Shown here: in pieces, positions 8,392 through 16,372 of the stretch
How positions within the stretch are numbered: the first letter of the stretch is position 1
Layout of the letters: every line of letters starts with the position of its first letter
Assembly: GCA_964479695.1 (NCBI GenBank)
Contig: CAYZSO010000001.1
Location: 62,001-126,000 of the forward strand
DNA length: 64,000 nucleotides
Source of the DNA: JAAYZH01 sp964479695
Lineage (GTDB): Bacteria; Bacillota; Clostridia; Saccharofermentanales; Fastidiosipilaceae
Direction: 5' to 3'
Notes under the pieces: model-generated
The model's database searches: none
Told to the model about the DNA's origin: nothing
Seen by the model: only the letters and a program-made list of their open reading frames with translations
Made by a program: the position numbers and the translations under genes

Positions 8392-9465
8392 ATGAGAAGA
8401 GAAGAGACAAGGAAAGTCATGGTCGGAAACGTGCAAGTCGGCGGCCAAAACCGCGTGGTGATGCAATCCATGACCAACACGAAAACAAAGGATGTCGAAG
8501 CGACTGTACGGCAGATCAGAGCCCTGCAGACGGCCGGTTGTGAGATCGTGCGACTGGCGGTTCTGGACGAAGAAGATGCCTATGCAATTGGGAAGATCAA
8601 GGCAGAAGTGACCGCGCCACTTGTGGCGGATATCCATTTCAATTACCGTCTGGCTCTGATCGCTGCTGAACAGGGGATCGACAAACTCCGGATTAATCCG
8701 GGGAATATTGGCGACCGTTCGCGCGTTGTTGCCGTTGTGAACGCCTGCAAGGCACGTCACATTCCGATTCGGATCGGCGTGAATTCCGGTTCACTTGGCA
8801 AAGACATTCTGGCGAAATACGGTGAACCCACAGCGGAGGCCATGATCGAGAGTGCCAAACAGCAAGTCTCCGTCTTGGAAGAAGAGGGGTTCCAAGATAT
8901 CGTCCTCTCGTTTAAATCTTCTGATGTTCCTTTGACGATCGATGCGTATCGTCTGGCCGCTGAGACATTCCCTTACCCGATTCATCTGGGTCTTACCGAA
9001 GCCGGGACGATGCTCTATTCCAGCATCAAGTCCTCCGCAGCACTGGGCGGCCTCCTCCATGACGGCATCGGGGACACGATCCGTATTTCCATCTCCGCTG
9101 ACCCAGTAGAAGAATTAACTGTGGCAAAAACCTTACTGAAGAGCGTGCATCTCTTGGATGATGTACCGGACATTATTTCCTGCCCCACGTGCGGCAGACT
9201 CCAATATGATATGCTGCCGCTGACCCAAGTGATCGAGGATTTCCTCAAGGACAAGCAGACAGACATCACGGTTGCCATCATGGGCTGCGCAGTGAATGGC
9301 CCGCAAGAAGCTTCGCGGGCCGATGTAGGCATTGCGGGGGGCAAGGATTCCGCGCTGCTTTTCCGCAAAGGTGAGATTATCAGAAAAATTCCGCAGTCGG
9401 AAATTGAACAGACGTTGAAGGAAGAGATTTTGACCTACATGAGAGAGAAGGGCCAGCTTGTCTAA
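8392..9465 (+). CDS. ispG: 4-hydroxy-3-methylbut-2-en-1-yl diphosphate synthase
   Basis: IspG (GcpE) converts 2-C-methyl-D-erythritol 2,4-cyclodiphosphate to HMBPP, the substrate of the IspH encoded just upstream. The 357 residues match the short bacterial form: a TIM-barrel domain (VQSMTNTKTKDV, LVADIHFNYRLA, KLRINPGNIG) and a C-terminal cluster-binding domain. The [4Fe-4S] ligands are Cys264 and Cys267 (CPTCG) and Cys299 (GCAVNGPQEA). Electron donation is probably from ferredoxin or flavodoxin, as is general for the family. The 8-bp gap to ispH indicates co-transcription. Confidence 0.96.
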   Translation: MRREETRKVMVGNVQVGGQNRVVMQSMTNTKTKDVEATVRQIRALQTAGCEIVRLAVLDEEDAYAIGKIKAEVTAPLVADIHFNYRLALIAAEQGIDKLRINPGNIGDRSRVVAVVNACKARHIPIRIGVNSGSLGKDILAKYGEPTAEAMIESAKQQVSVLEEEGFQDIVLSFKSSDVPLTIDAYRLAAETFPYPIHLGLTEAGTMLYSSIKSSAALGGLLHDGIGDTIRISISADPVEELTVAKTLLKSVHLLDDVPDIISCPTCGRLQYDMLPLTQVIEDFLKDKQTDITVAIMGCAVNGPQEASRADVGIAGGKDSALLFRKGEIIRKIPQSEIEQTLKEEILTYMREKGQLV

Positions 9466-9506
9466 GCCGTGTCATTGGCTTGGTAAAACAAGACCCATCC
9501 CATAAG

Positions 9507-9536
9507 AAAAGGCAGCCGTTTCGGGCTGCCTTTTTG
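9507..9536. terminator. Bidirectional terminator between ispG and glnS
   Basis: GGCAGCC (9511-9517) pairs with GGCTGCC (9524-9530), flanked by AAAA on the left and TTTTT on the right. The hairpin can therefore stop transcription from both ispG (+) and glnS (-), which converge here. Confidence 0.85.
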
Positions 9537-9547
9537 ACTAGGTGAGA

Positions 9548-11251
9548 TTATTTTTGGGGGATTTTGAAACTGTCTTTCAAACTGACAGAGCGGTTGAAAA
9601 TCAGTTTGTCCTGATTCTCAGGACGGTTGTCACGGGTGAAATAGCCTTGACGCATGAACTGATAGTGGGCTTCGGGCCGGGCTTTGGCCAACTCAGGCTC
9701 GACTTTGGCCGAAGGAAGGATTTGCAGAGACTCGGGGTTTAACACATCGTGATAATCCGCAGCACTGTCCGGATCTTCAACGGTGAAGAGGCGATCATAG
9801 AGGCGGATCTCACAATCGACAGCTGTTTCCTGCGCAACCCAATGGATGGTGGACTTGATTTTCCTTCCATCCGGTGTCGAGCCTCCCCTTGTTTCCGGAT
9901 CATACGTTGCGAGAATTCGGGTGATCGACCCATTCTCAGCCTTCTCCACGCCGGTACAACGGATGACGTAGGCTTCCCGCAAACGGACTTCGTTGCCGGG
10001 ATAGAGTCGGCGGTATTTCGGGATCGGAACCTCCATGAAGTCGTCACTTTCAATCCAGAGGTGCTTGGAGAACGGCATTTCATGGCTGCCGTCTTCCGGG
10101 CGCTCCGGGTTGTTGGTCGCTTGGAAATACTCGATTTTACCTTCCGGATAATTCTCAATCACAAGTTCGATGGGGCGGAGAACCGCCATACCGCGCGGAG
10201 CGGTGAGATTCAAATCCTCACGCAGGCAGAATTCCAGGAAAGCATAGTCGACAACGTTGGGGACTTTGGAAACACCCACTCGCTCGACGAAATTCCTGAT
10301 CGAAGCCGGCGTGTACCCACGTCTTCGAAGCCCCGACAGCGTCGGCATGCGCGGGTCATCCCAACCGTCAACCAGGCCTTCTTCCACGATGCTCCGAAGT
10401 TTCCGCTTGCTCATCACCGTGTAATTCATACCCAGGCGAGCAAATTCAATCTGTCTGGGCTTCGACGGAACCGAAACGTTATCGCGCACCCAATTGTAGA
10501 GCGGCCGGTGATCTTCAAATTCGATGGAACAGAGAGAATGGGTGATGTGTTCCAGAGCATCCTCAATCGGATGAGCGAAGTCATACATCGGGTAGATACA
10601 CCAAGTGTCCCCCGTCTGATGATGCGTAGCGTGCGTAATGCGGTAGAGCACGGGGTCACGCATATTAATATTGCCGGAAGTCATGTCGATCTTAGCCCGG
10701 AGAACCATGCTGCCATCCCGGAATTCGCCCGCGCGCATCCGTCGGAAGAGATCCAAACTCTCTTCAATCGGTCGATTTCGCCAAGGGCTCTCTTGACCCG
10801 GCTCCGTGAGCGTACCGCGAGTCTCCCTGATCTCTTCCGCAGATTGTTCATCAACAAACGCCAAATCCTTCAGAATCAACTCCTCAGCAAACTGATACAT
10901 CTGCTCGAAATAATCCGAAGCGTGATAGAAACGATCGCCCCAATCAAAGCCCAGCCAACGGATATCCTTCTGAATCTGTCTGACATAGGCGTCATCTTCC
11001 TTAACAGGGTTCGTATCATCCATTCGGAGATTCGTGATCCCGCCGAATTTCTGCGCAATGCCGAAATTAATCACCACCGCCTTGGCGTGGCCAATGTGGA
11101 GGTAACCGTTAGGTTCGGGTGGGAAACGCGTGTGCACTTGCATGCCTTCATAATCACCACCCGGGCCAATGTCCTCAATGATGAAATCTTCAATGAAATT
11201 CGTGTGTTCCGCTTCTGGCATCTCCGGATTCTTCACAGGTTCTTCGTTCAT
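9548..11251 (-). CDS. glnS: Glutaminyl-tRNA synthetase
   Basis: GlnRS attaches glutamine directly to tRNA-Gln. The 567 residues include the class I signature HIGH at 52-55 (NGYLHIGHAK), the KMSKS-type motif VMSKRK at about 280, and the GlnRS-specific catalytic region (THSLCSIEFEDHRPLYNW). The C-terminal anticodon-binding beta-barrels are complete. The start is supported by GAGGAG upstream, inside the end of gltX. It is the second gene of a gltX-glnS operon with 2 bp between the genes. Most Bacillota lack GlnRS and make Gln-tRNA through GatCAB, so this gene is probably an ancient transfer, which is general knowledge of the family and not proved here. Copy 9680 of the iterated 10-mer encodes Ala-Lys-Ala near its C-terminus. 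Confidence 0.96.
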   Translation of the reverse strand: MNEEPVKNPEMPEAEHTNFIEDFIIEDIGPGGDYEGMQVHTRFPPEPNGYLHIGHAKAVVINFGIAQKFGGITNLRMDDTNPVKEDDAYVRQIQKDIRWLGFDWGDRFYHASDYFEQMYQFAEELILKDLAFVDEQSAEEIRETRGTLTEPGQESPWRNRPIEESLDLFRRMRAGEFRDGSMVLRAKIDMTSGNINMRDPVLYRITHATHHQTGDTWCIYPMYDFAHPIEDALEHITHSLCSIEFEDHRPLYNWVRDNVSVPSKPRQIEFARLGMNYTVMSKRKLRSIVEEGLVDGWDDPRMPTLSGLRRRGYTPASIRNFVERVGVSKVPNVVDYAFLEFCLREDLNLTAPRGMAVLRPIELVIENYPEGKIEYFQATNNPERPEDGSHEMPFSKHLWIESDDFMEVPIPKYRRLYPGNEVRLREAYVIRCTGVEKAENGSITRILATYDPETRGGSTPDGRKIKSTIHWVAQETAVDCEIRLYDRLFTVEDPDSAADYHDVLNPESLQILPSAKVEPELAKARPEAHYQFMRQGYFTRDNRPENQDKLIFNRSVSLKDSFKIPQK

Positions 11252-11253
11252 AT

Positions 11254-12738
11254 CTACTCCTCTAGTTCTGTTTCTGTACCGAGTCTCTCATAGGATTGCT
11301 TAAGTCTGGCCAAAGCCGCCTCTTTCCCCAACAAGAGCAAGACTTCCACTGCGCCTCCGGGCGTGACCTGTTGCCCTGAGGCTCCGATCCTTATAGGCCA
11401 CATCACCTGGCCATTCTTCAGTCCGTGCTCTTGGGCGTAATCCACCATCGCTTGGTATAGCTGATCTTGCGTCCAAGGGGTGTCCTCCAAGATCGGAATC
11501 ATGTCATGCAGAATCTCCCGGCAGAGGGGGAGCGTAGTTTTACTCTTCTTGTGGACAAAGAGGTTTAAATCGAAGTTCTCAAATCGGGTGAGAAACTCCA
11601 ATTGACCCGGGATGTCATTGAGACGCGAGGTGCGATTCTGCAGAAGTGAAGTGAGTAAGGAAGCCGTGGACGCATCCAAGCCCGGCAGCACCTGCTCATA
11701 AAAAGGCATGGCCTTCTCCGTGAATGTTTCCGGGGGCATTTGCCTTAGATACTGCTCGTTAAACCACAAGAGTTTATCCTCGTCAAAAACAGAAGGAGAC
11801 TTCGAAATGCCGTCAATGGCAAACACCTCTTCCAATTCAGACAAGGTGAAGAGTTCTCGGGTATCCTTCGGCGCCCAGCCCAGAAGCGCTAAGTAATTGA
11901 TAATCGCCTCCGGTAAGTAGCCTTCTTCAACCAGTTCTTCGAAGGAGGTCGCTCCATGGCGTTTCGAGAGTTTCTGACCATCCTTGCCCAGAATCAACGG
12001 CAGGTGAACAAAAACCGGAACCTCATACCCAAACGCTTCATAAAGCAAGACATATTTCGGTGTCGAGGAGAGGTACTCGCTGCCTCGCACCACATGTGAA
12101 ATTCGCATAGCATGATCATCCACCACATTGGCGAAGTTATAAGTCGGGAAACCATCGGACTTCAGCAAGACCTGGTCCTCCAGGGTCTTATTCTCGAATG
12201 TGATTTCACCATACACGGCATCGTTATACGTAGTGATTCCGGTGAGCGGCATCTTCTGCCTGATCACATAGGGAGCCCCGGATTCCAATTTCGCTTCAAT
12301 CTCCTCAGGAGATAAATTGCGGCAATGGCGGTCATAGCCGATGAAATCGGCTCCGGAAGCCTTCTGCGATTCGTGGACCTCCGCCAAGCGCTCTTCCGTG
12401 CAGAAACAGCGGTACGCGTGGCCGGTCTCCACCAGTTCCAGCGCATATTTCCGGTAGCTTCCCAGACGCTCGCTCTGCACATAGGGGCCGTAATCGCCGC
12501 CGATATCCGGTCCTTCATCGTGTTTCAAGCCTGCCAGAGAGAGACTCTCGTAGATCTTCTCAACGGCGCCTGCAACCAAGCGTTCCTGGTCTGTGTCCTC
12601 GATTCTGAGAATGAAGGAACCCCCTTGGGACTTGGCGACCAAATATTCATAGAGTGCCGTGCGAAGGTTCCCAATATGCATGAAACCCGTCGGGGAAGGG
12701 GCGAAACGTGTCCTGACTTGCGAATGTGCAACTGACAT
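11254..12738 (-). CDS. gltX: Glutamyl-tRNA synthetase
   Basis: GluRS charges tRNA-Glu. From the chosen start (MSVAHSQVRTRFAPSPTG) it has 494 residues. The class I motifs are HIGN at 21-24 and KLSKR in GKDGQKLSKRHGA, and the zinc-region and anticodon-binding domains follow. An upstream ATG at 12786 would add 16 residues, but AAGGAG with a six-base spacer precedes the ATG at 12738, which decides the start. glnS follows after 2 bp. Because GlnRS is present, this GluRS would be expected to discriminate against tRNA-Gln; that is an inference from the operon and is not visible in the sequence. Confidence 0.95.
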   Translation of the reverse strand: MSVAHSQVRTRFAPSPTGFMHIGNLRTALYEYLVAKSQGGSFILRIEDTDQERLVAGAVEKIYESLSLAGLKHDEGPDIGGDYGPYVQSERLGSYRKYALELVETGHAYRCFCTEERLAEVHESQKASGADFIGYDRHCRNLSPEEIEAKLESGAPYVIRQKMPLTGITTYNDAVYGEITFENKTLEDQVLLKSDGFPTYNFANVVDDHAMRISHVVRGSEYLSSTPKYVLLYEAFGYEVPVFVHLPLILGKDGQKLSKRHGATSFEELVEEGYLPEAIINYLALLGWAPKDTRELFTLSELEEVFAIDGISKSPSVFDEDKLLWFNEQYLRQMPPETFTEKAMPFYEQVLPGLDASTASLLTSLLQNRTSRLNDIPGQLEFLTRFENFDLNLFVHKKSKTTLPLCREILHDMIPILEDTPWTQDQLYQAMVDYAQEHGLKNGQVMWPIRIGASGQQVTPGGAVEVLLLLGKEAALARLKQSYERLGTETELEE

Positions 12739-12849
12739 GGCTGATCTCCTTGGAAAAATTTCCGTATTATTCATGATCTTGTTCAAATCAGGTTGTCATT
12801 TTATCATACAATGAATACTCATTGAGTACCGACGGAAAGGTCAGAGAGC

Positions 12850-13710
12850 ATGTTTGGTTATATCCGCCCGTGGAAGGCAGAGTTAAAAGTTAAGGAGTTT
12901 TCGCGCTACCAGTCCGTGTATTGCGGTATTTGTAAGACCATTAGTCAAGACTATGGTCAGATACCGAGACTTGCGACAACTTATGACATGACCTTCCTGG
13001 CATTATTAATTCTTTCACTGGAAGGGGAGGGCTATGGCTTCACCATGGAAGGCTGTATTCTTCACCCCGGTCAGAAGAGGCCGACTGCCACGAAGTCTAA
13101 GCCGCTGGAGTTCACAGCCGCCGCCTCGATCCTCCTAACCTGGTATAAATTGCAGGATAACGTGGAGGATCAGGAGAAGGTCTTCTCCAGCCAGGCGCTG
13201 AAACTGACCTTCAACCGCGCCAAGAATAAGGCGGCGCGAGCCTGGCCGAAATTGGATGAGGTCATTCGCCAGGGGCTTTTGAATCAACGTTTAATGGAAC
13301 AGAATAGTAAGGAAGGTCTTCTCTTAGAGGAAGCGGCGAGGCCCTTTGCGGAGCTGCTGGGAAATGTGATGCAAGAAGCACCCATCACGCCTGAACCTGA
13401 ACCGCAAATTCGCCTGGGACTGTCCTTCCTGGGTCAGAAGCTGGGTTCATGGGTTTATCTGATTGACGCATTGGATGACTATGAGGAAGATGTGGCGAAA
13501 AACCGTTATAATCCTCTTACCTATGTAGAGGGAGAAGGTGGCAGGGAGGCGGCTTTGGCCGAACTCACAGAGCTGGAAGACCAGATCGACCTCACTTGCG
13601 ATTTATTGCCTTATTACCGGGACGCGGCTATAATCAGTAATATTATCCAACAAGGATTACCCTCCGTCAGGGACCAGGTCGCTAAGGGGGAGAAGCTGAT
13701 AAGGCTCTGA
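12850..13710 (+). CDS. DUF5685 family protein
   Basis: This 286-residue protein has the hallmark beginning MFGYIRPWKAELKVKEFSRY and CGICK of the DUF5685 family, which is common in Clostridia and has no known function. It is predicted to be mainly helical. Near residues 200-215 it has LIDALDDYEEDVAKNRYNP, an acidic DDxxED-like patch reminiscent of all-helical prenyl-synthase-type folds. That likeness is my impression and not a demonstrated homology. Conserved cysteines occur at about 25, 28 and 68. It is followed after 32 bp by a J-domain protein, an arrangement I associate with this family, suggesting a shared function with an Hsp70 co-chaperone. Confidence 0.85.
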   Translation: MFGYIRPWKAELKVKEFSRYQSVYCGICKTISQDYGQIPRLATTYDMTFLALLILSLEGEGYGFTMEGCILHPGQKRPTATKSKPLEFTAAASILLTWYKLQDNVEDQEKVFSSQALKLTFNRAKNKAARAWPKLDEVIRQGLLNQRLMEQNSKEGLLLEEAARPFAELLGNVMQEAPITPEPEPQIRLGLSFLGQKLGSWVYLIDALDDYEEDVAKNRYNPLTYVEGEGGREAALAELTELEDQIDLTCDLLPYYRDAAIISNIIQQGLPSVRDQVAKGEKLIRL

Positions 13711-13742
13711 CGCCTTACCAGTTTAGGGGAGTCATAAACGAG

Positions 13743-14186
13743 ATGAAGAACGGCAAAGATCCGTATGAAGTATTGGGTGTGAAGCGCGGGGCCTCTGACG
13801 ATGAGATCAAGAAGGCTTACCGTGATCTCGTCAAGAAGTATCACCCTGATCGCTATAAGGGGAATCCTTTGGAGGACCTGGCTCAAGAGAAGATGCAGGA
13901 AATTAATGAAGCATATGCTGAATTGACGGATCCCGCGAAGAAGAATGCCTATAGTGGCCAGCAGAACACCTACGGTGGCCAGGGCTCAAATCCCTACGGC
14001 CAAGGCCAAGGGAGAAGTCCATATGGCAGCCCTTACGGTTCACCTTTTGGCACCGGAAGAGGCCCTTACCAGAATCGTCAGAACCCCTATCAAGGTTATT
14101 ACGGATCCGGGGACTCGGACTGCTGTTCAGCGCTCTCACTCTTGTGTTGCATGAATTCCTGTCTGCCTTGTTTCTGCGGTAATTGA
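13743..14186 (+). CDS. J-domain protein with Gly/Tyr-rich linker and Cys-rich tail
   Basis: This 147-residue protein begins with a complete J domain (about 4-66) with the KYHPDRY (HPD) motif, so it can stimulate an Hsp70 such as the DnaK encoded at 24330. A low-complexity region rich in Gly, Tyr, Gln, Asn and Pro follows (about 75-125), encoded by short DNA repeats. The last 20 residues are cysteine-rich (DCCSALSLLCCMNSCLPCFC) with nine Cys, suggesting metal or membrane binding. It lacks the zinc-finger and C-terminal domains of true DnaJ. It follows the DUF5685 gene and probably shares its transcript. Confidence 0.88.
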   Translation: MKNGKDPYEVLGVKRGASDDEIKKAYRDLVKKYHPDRYKGNPLEDLAQEKMQEINEAYAELTDPAKKNAYSGQQNTYGGQGSNPYGQGQGRSPYGSPYGSPFGTGRGPYQNRQNPYQGYYGSGDSDCCSALSLLCCMNSCLPCFCGN

Positions 14187-14212
14187 TTTAGGCCGCGCTC
14201 GTAACTACACAC

Positions 14213-14779
14213 ATGACTTCCGGAAGAGAGAAACGTTTTACAGCGAAGAGTATAACAAGGATCGCGATCCTTTCGGCTGTCAGTATTATTTTTCTGACTC
14301 TTGTGCGCCTTTCACCTGTGGCGGACTTGGTCTTCTTAACCCTCAGCTCATTTTGTGTTGCGGCTGCCTTTATCTTGGGCGGCAGGCGGGATGCGCTATT
14401 TACCTACCTGGTGACTTCTCTGATTAGTCTGATCATACCGGGTTGGTTCCACGCTTGGCCTTACTACATCTTTTTCGGGCTCTATCCGTTGCTTAAATCA
14501 GCGATTGAATGTTTCTCCAGAGATCGAGTGAAGCATCACGCATCCTGGCATTTTCTCTTGAAATTTCTGGTGGCACTGGTTCTGGGTGTCACAGCCATTT
14601 TAATCCTGAACTACCTGGTTCCCCACTGGTTCACGATTCTGGCCGAGAGTTTGCCTCTCCAAATTTCGCGCGAACGCCAAGTGGTATTCTTGCTGGGGTT
14701 TGCCGTGCTGGCTTTCTTTGTCTATGATTTCGCGCTGAGTGCCTTGATTGGCAGGTTTCAGTGCCGGCCGCGGCCATGA
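14213..14779 (+). CDS. Integral membrane protein, possibly ECF-transporter S-like
   Basis: This is a 188-residue, very hydrophobic protein with five or six membrane helices (about 16-37, 40-58, 62-80, 83-95, 112-135, 155-180). Its length, helix number and the beginning TKSITRIAILSAVSII recall the substrate-binding S components of energy-coupling-factor vitamin transporters. I see no family-specific motif, so this is a tentative reading. No energising EcfA or EcfT gene is nearby; such modules are often supplied from elsewhere. It overlaps the convergent gene by 22 bp at its 3' end. Confidence 0.6.
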   Translation: MTSGREKRFTAKSITRIAILSAVSIIFLTLVRLSPVADLVFLTLSSFCVAAAFILGGRRDALFTYLVTSLISLIIPGWFHAWPYYIFFGLYPLLKSAIECFSRDRVKHHASWHFLLKFLVALVLGVTAILILNYLVPHWFTILAESLPLQISRERQVVFLLGFAVLAFFVYDFALSALIGRFQCRPRP

Positions 14780-16128
14780 GTCCTGCGGGATTGCTGGTGC
14801 AAAATGACCGTGCGTATCGCCCAAGCCAGTACTTTCACCACAACTACGATCAGCAATATTGCGGCCAGAATCAGCACGAGAATGAGAATATCCGAGTAAT
14901 CGCGTGTGGCGATCAGCATGCGTTCGAGTAGGGAATTCTGCGAAAAAATATCTTGTTCAGAGCCTACAGCGGCAATATAACGTGACCCGTCCGGCATGAC
15001 AAAGGTGATTTGTCCCAAGACTTCCCCCTGTTCCACGGGCAAAGGAATGTTACTGGAAACGGACGGAAGGAGTTCCGGTTCGAAATCCACATCTCCTGTT
15101 GGTCGCAGCACATAGACATTATCCAGGTACACGAGGTCTACTGTGATCCCGTCTTGCTGAACGATGGTTCCATACCGTTCCCCGCGCGACACCAGAAGGG
15201 TCCTTTCGAAACTCGCAAAGACTATTTCCGCCACGGAAACCGCTTCCCTGAGGGCGGGATTGATCAGCTCGTAATCACTGGCACCGGGGGTATAGGTAGA
15301 CCCTTGGAGAATGCAGATCGAGTAATCCGCTCCTTCCGCAAGATAGGAAGTGGTGTAGACGTACGTGTCCTTGGCTAGAGCCGAGCCGGTAAAAAGGTCA
15401 TTGCTGTATGTCCAGGCATTTTTCATGCGGTTCTCGAGAAAGGCCGGTTTCGGCATATTTTCTGTGACAATAACGGATTTCGTCTGGAAAATCTGCTTGA
15501 AGCTGCTGTTTGACAAGGCTTGCATCATCAGTAAGCCCAGATCTTGCAAGGTGGAGTTCGCCCGCATCGTTGAGCCGCCGCTTGTGACAGAGAACTCCGT
15601 TCTGTCCATCCCAATGCTCCTGGCCCTCTGGTTCATCTGCGCGACCAGGGTCTCTTCGCGATCCGCGAGTCCCTCGGCCAAAGCCTTCGCCGCTGCCCTC
15701 GAGTCATAGAGCATCACACTGTAGAGCAGGAATTCAGGGCTATATTTCAAGCCGGCGGTCAGCTGTACGGCCAAGATATTTTCGCTGCTTGACAAGGCGG
15801 CCACGTCTTCGCTGATTGTGATGGGTCTGGAGAAATCCAGATTTTCCAGCGCCAACAAGGCCAGCATGACATTGAGCGCCATGGGGCTCTGACTGACTAC
15901 GGTTGATTTTTTCTCGAAAAGGACACCACCTCGTTCCATATCGAAGACAAAGTACGAATCCTGCTCGGTGGCTATGACCGGTTGCCAGCGCTTCTCTTCA
16001 TCGCCGGGTGTGCTTACTTCCGACGCCATGAGCGAAGTGGCCAAGAAGAGAGGAGCCAACAGGGCAAAGAGCAAGAAGAAGCTTACCACTCTCTGGTGCC
16101 GGTTCGAATTTCGTCTCCTCTTACTCAC
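14758..16128 (-). CDS. Degenerate PBP5/DacA-like (peptidase S11) membrane protein
   Basis: The 456 residues have the layout of a low-molecular-weight penicillin-binding protein: an N-terminal signal helix (about 14-35), an S11-like domain (about 50-310), a C-terminal beta domain (LPVEQGEVLGQITFVMPDG) and an anchoring helix near 415-440. The active site appears to be lost. Where the SxxK motif belongs (TVVSQSPMALNVMLALLALE) Lys is replaced by Ala (S81-P-M-A84). The SxN site reads YDSRAAAKAL and the KTG site reads LAKDTYVYTTS. It is therefore predicted not to act as a DD-carboxypeptidase, but may still bind peptidoglycan or partner proteins. It is divergent from another degenerate hydrolase at 16373. 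Identification of the fold is inferred from pattern and length. Confidence 0.78.
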   Translation of the reverse strand: MSKRRRNSNRHQRVVSFFLLFALLAPLFLATSLMASEVSTPGDEEKRWQPVIATEQDSYFVFDMERGGVLFEKKSTVVSQSPMALNVMLALLALENLDFSRPITISEDVAALSSSENILAVQLTAGLKYSPEFLLYSVMLYDSRAAAKALAEGLADREETLVAQMNQRARSIGMDRTEFSVTSGGSTMRANSTLQDLGLLMMQALSNSSFKQIFQTKSVIVTENMPKPAFLENRMKNAWTYSNDLFTGSALAKDTYVYTTSYLAEGADYSICILQGSTYTPGASDYELINPALREAVSVAEIVFASFERTLLVSRGERYGTIVQQDGITVDLVYLDNVYVLRPTGDVDFEPELLPSVSSNIPLPVEQGEVLGQITFVMPDGSRYIAAVGSEQDIFSQNSLLERMLIATRDYSDILILVLILAAILLIVVVVKVLAWAIRTVILHQQSRRTHGRGRH

Positions 16129-16314
16129 AATTCTGTCCTACCTTCGCATAATGTTCTATATGTGTTCTCGTCTTACTCACGTAGTATCATTCTAATACAA
16201 AGAGCTGTGGGTATTTTGGAATTCTTAGCAAACATTAGTTTACGTTCAAACTACGTTCAAAATCGTCAAAATCGTCTGCTTGCAGCTTGATTTTCCAACG
16301 GCAGTCGTTTCAGT

Positions 16315-16320
16315 TATAAT
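16315..16320 (+). promoter_or_regulatory. -10 box of the M28-like gene
   Basis: TATAAT at 16315-16320 has a weak TTTCCA (-35-like) at 16292-16297 with a 17-bp spacer, in the divergent region between the two degenerate hydrolase genes. Just upstream, the repeats ACGTTCAAACT/ACGTTCAAAATC and GTCAAAATCGTC occupy 16242-16278. Confidence 0.5.
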
Positions 16321-16372
16321 GACGAGATGAATTGTGCTGGAGAAATCTCCTGCAGTGTGAACATGAGAGGAT

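Noticed and set aside
9749..11293. 514-codon open frame antisense to glnS
   Set aside because: It is the shadow of glnS on the other strand; it has no start signal and no family resemblance, whereas glnS has full catalytic motifs.
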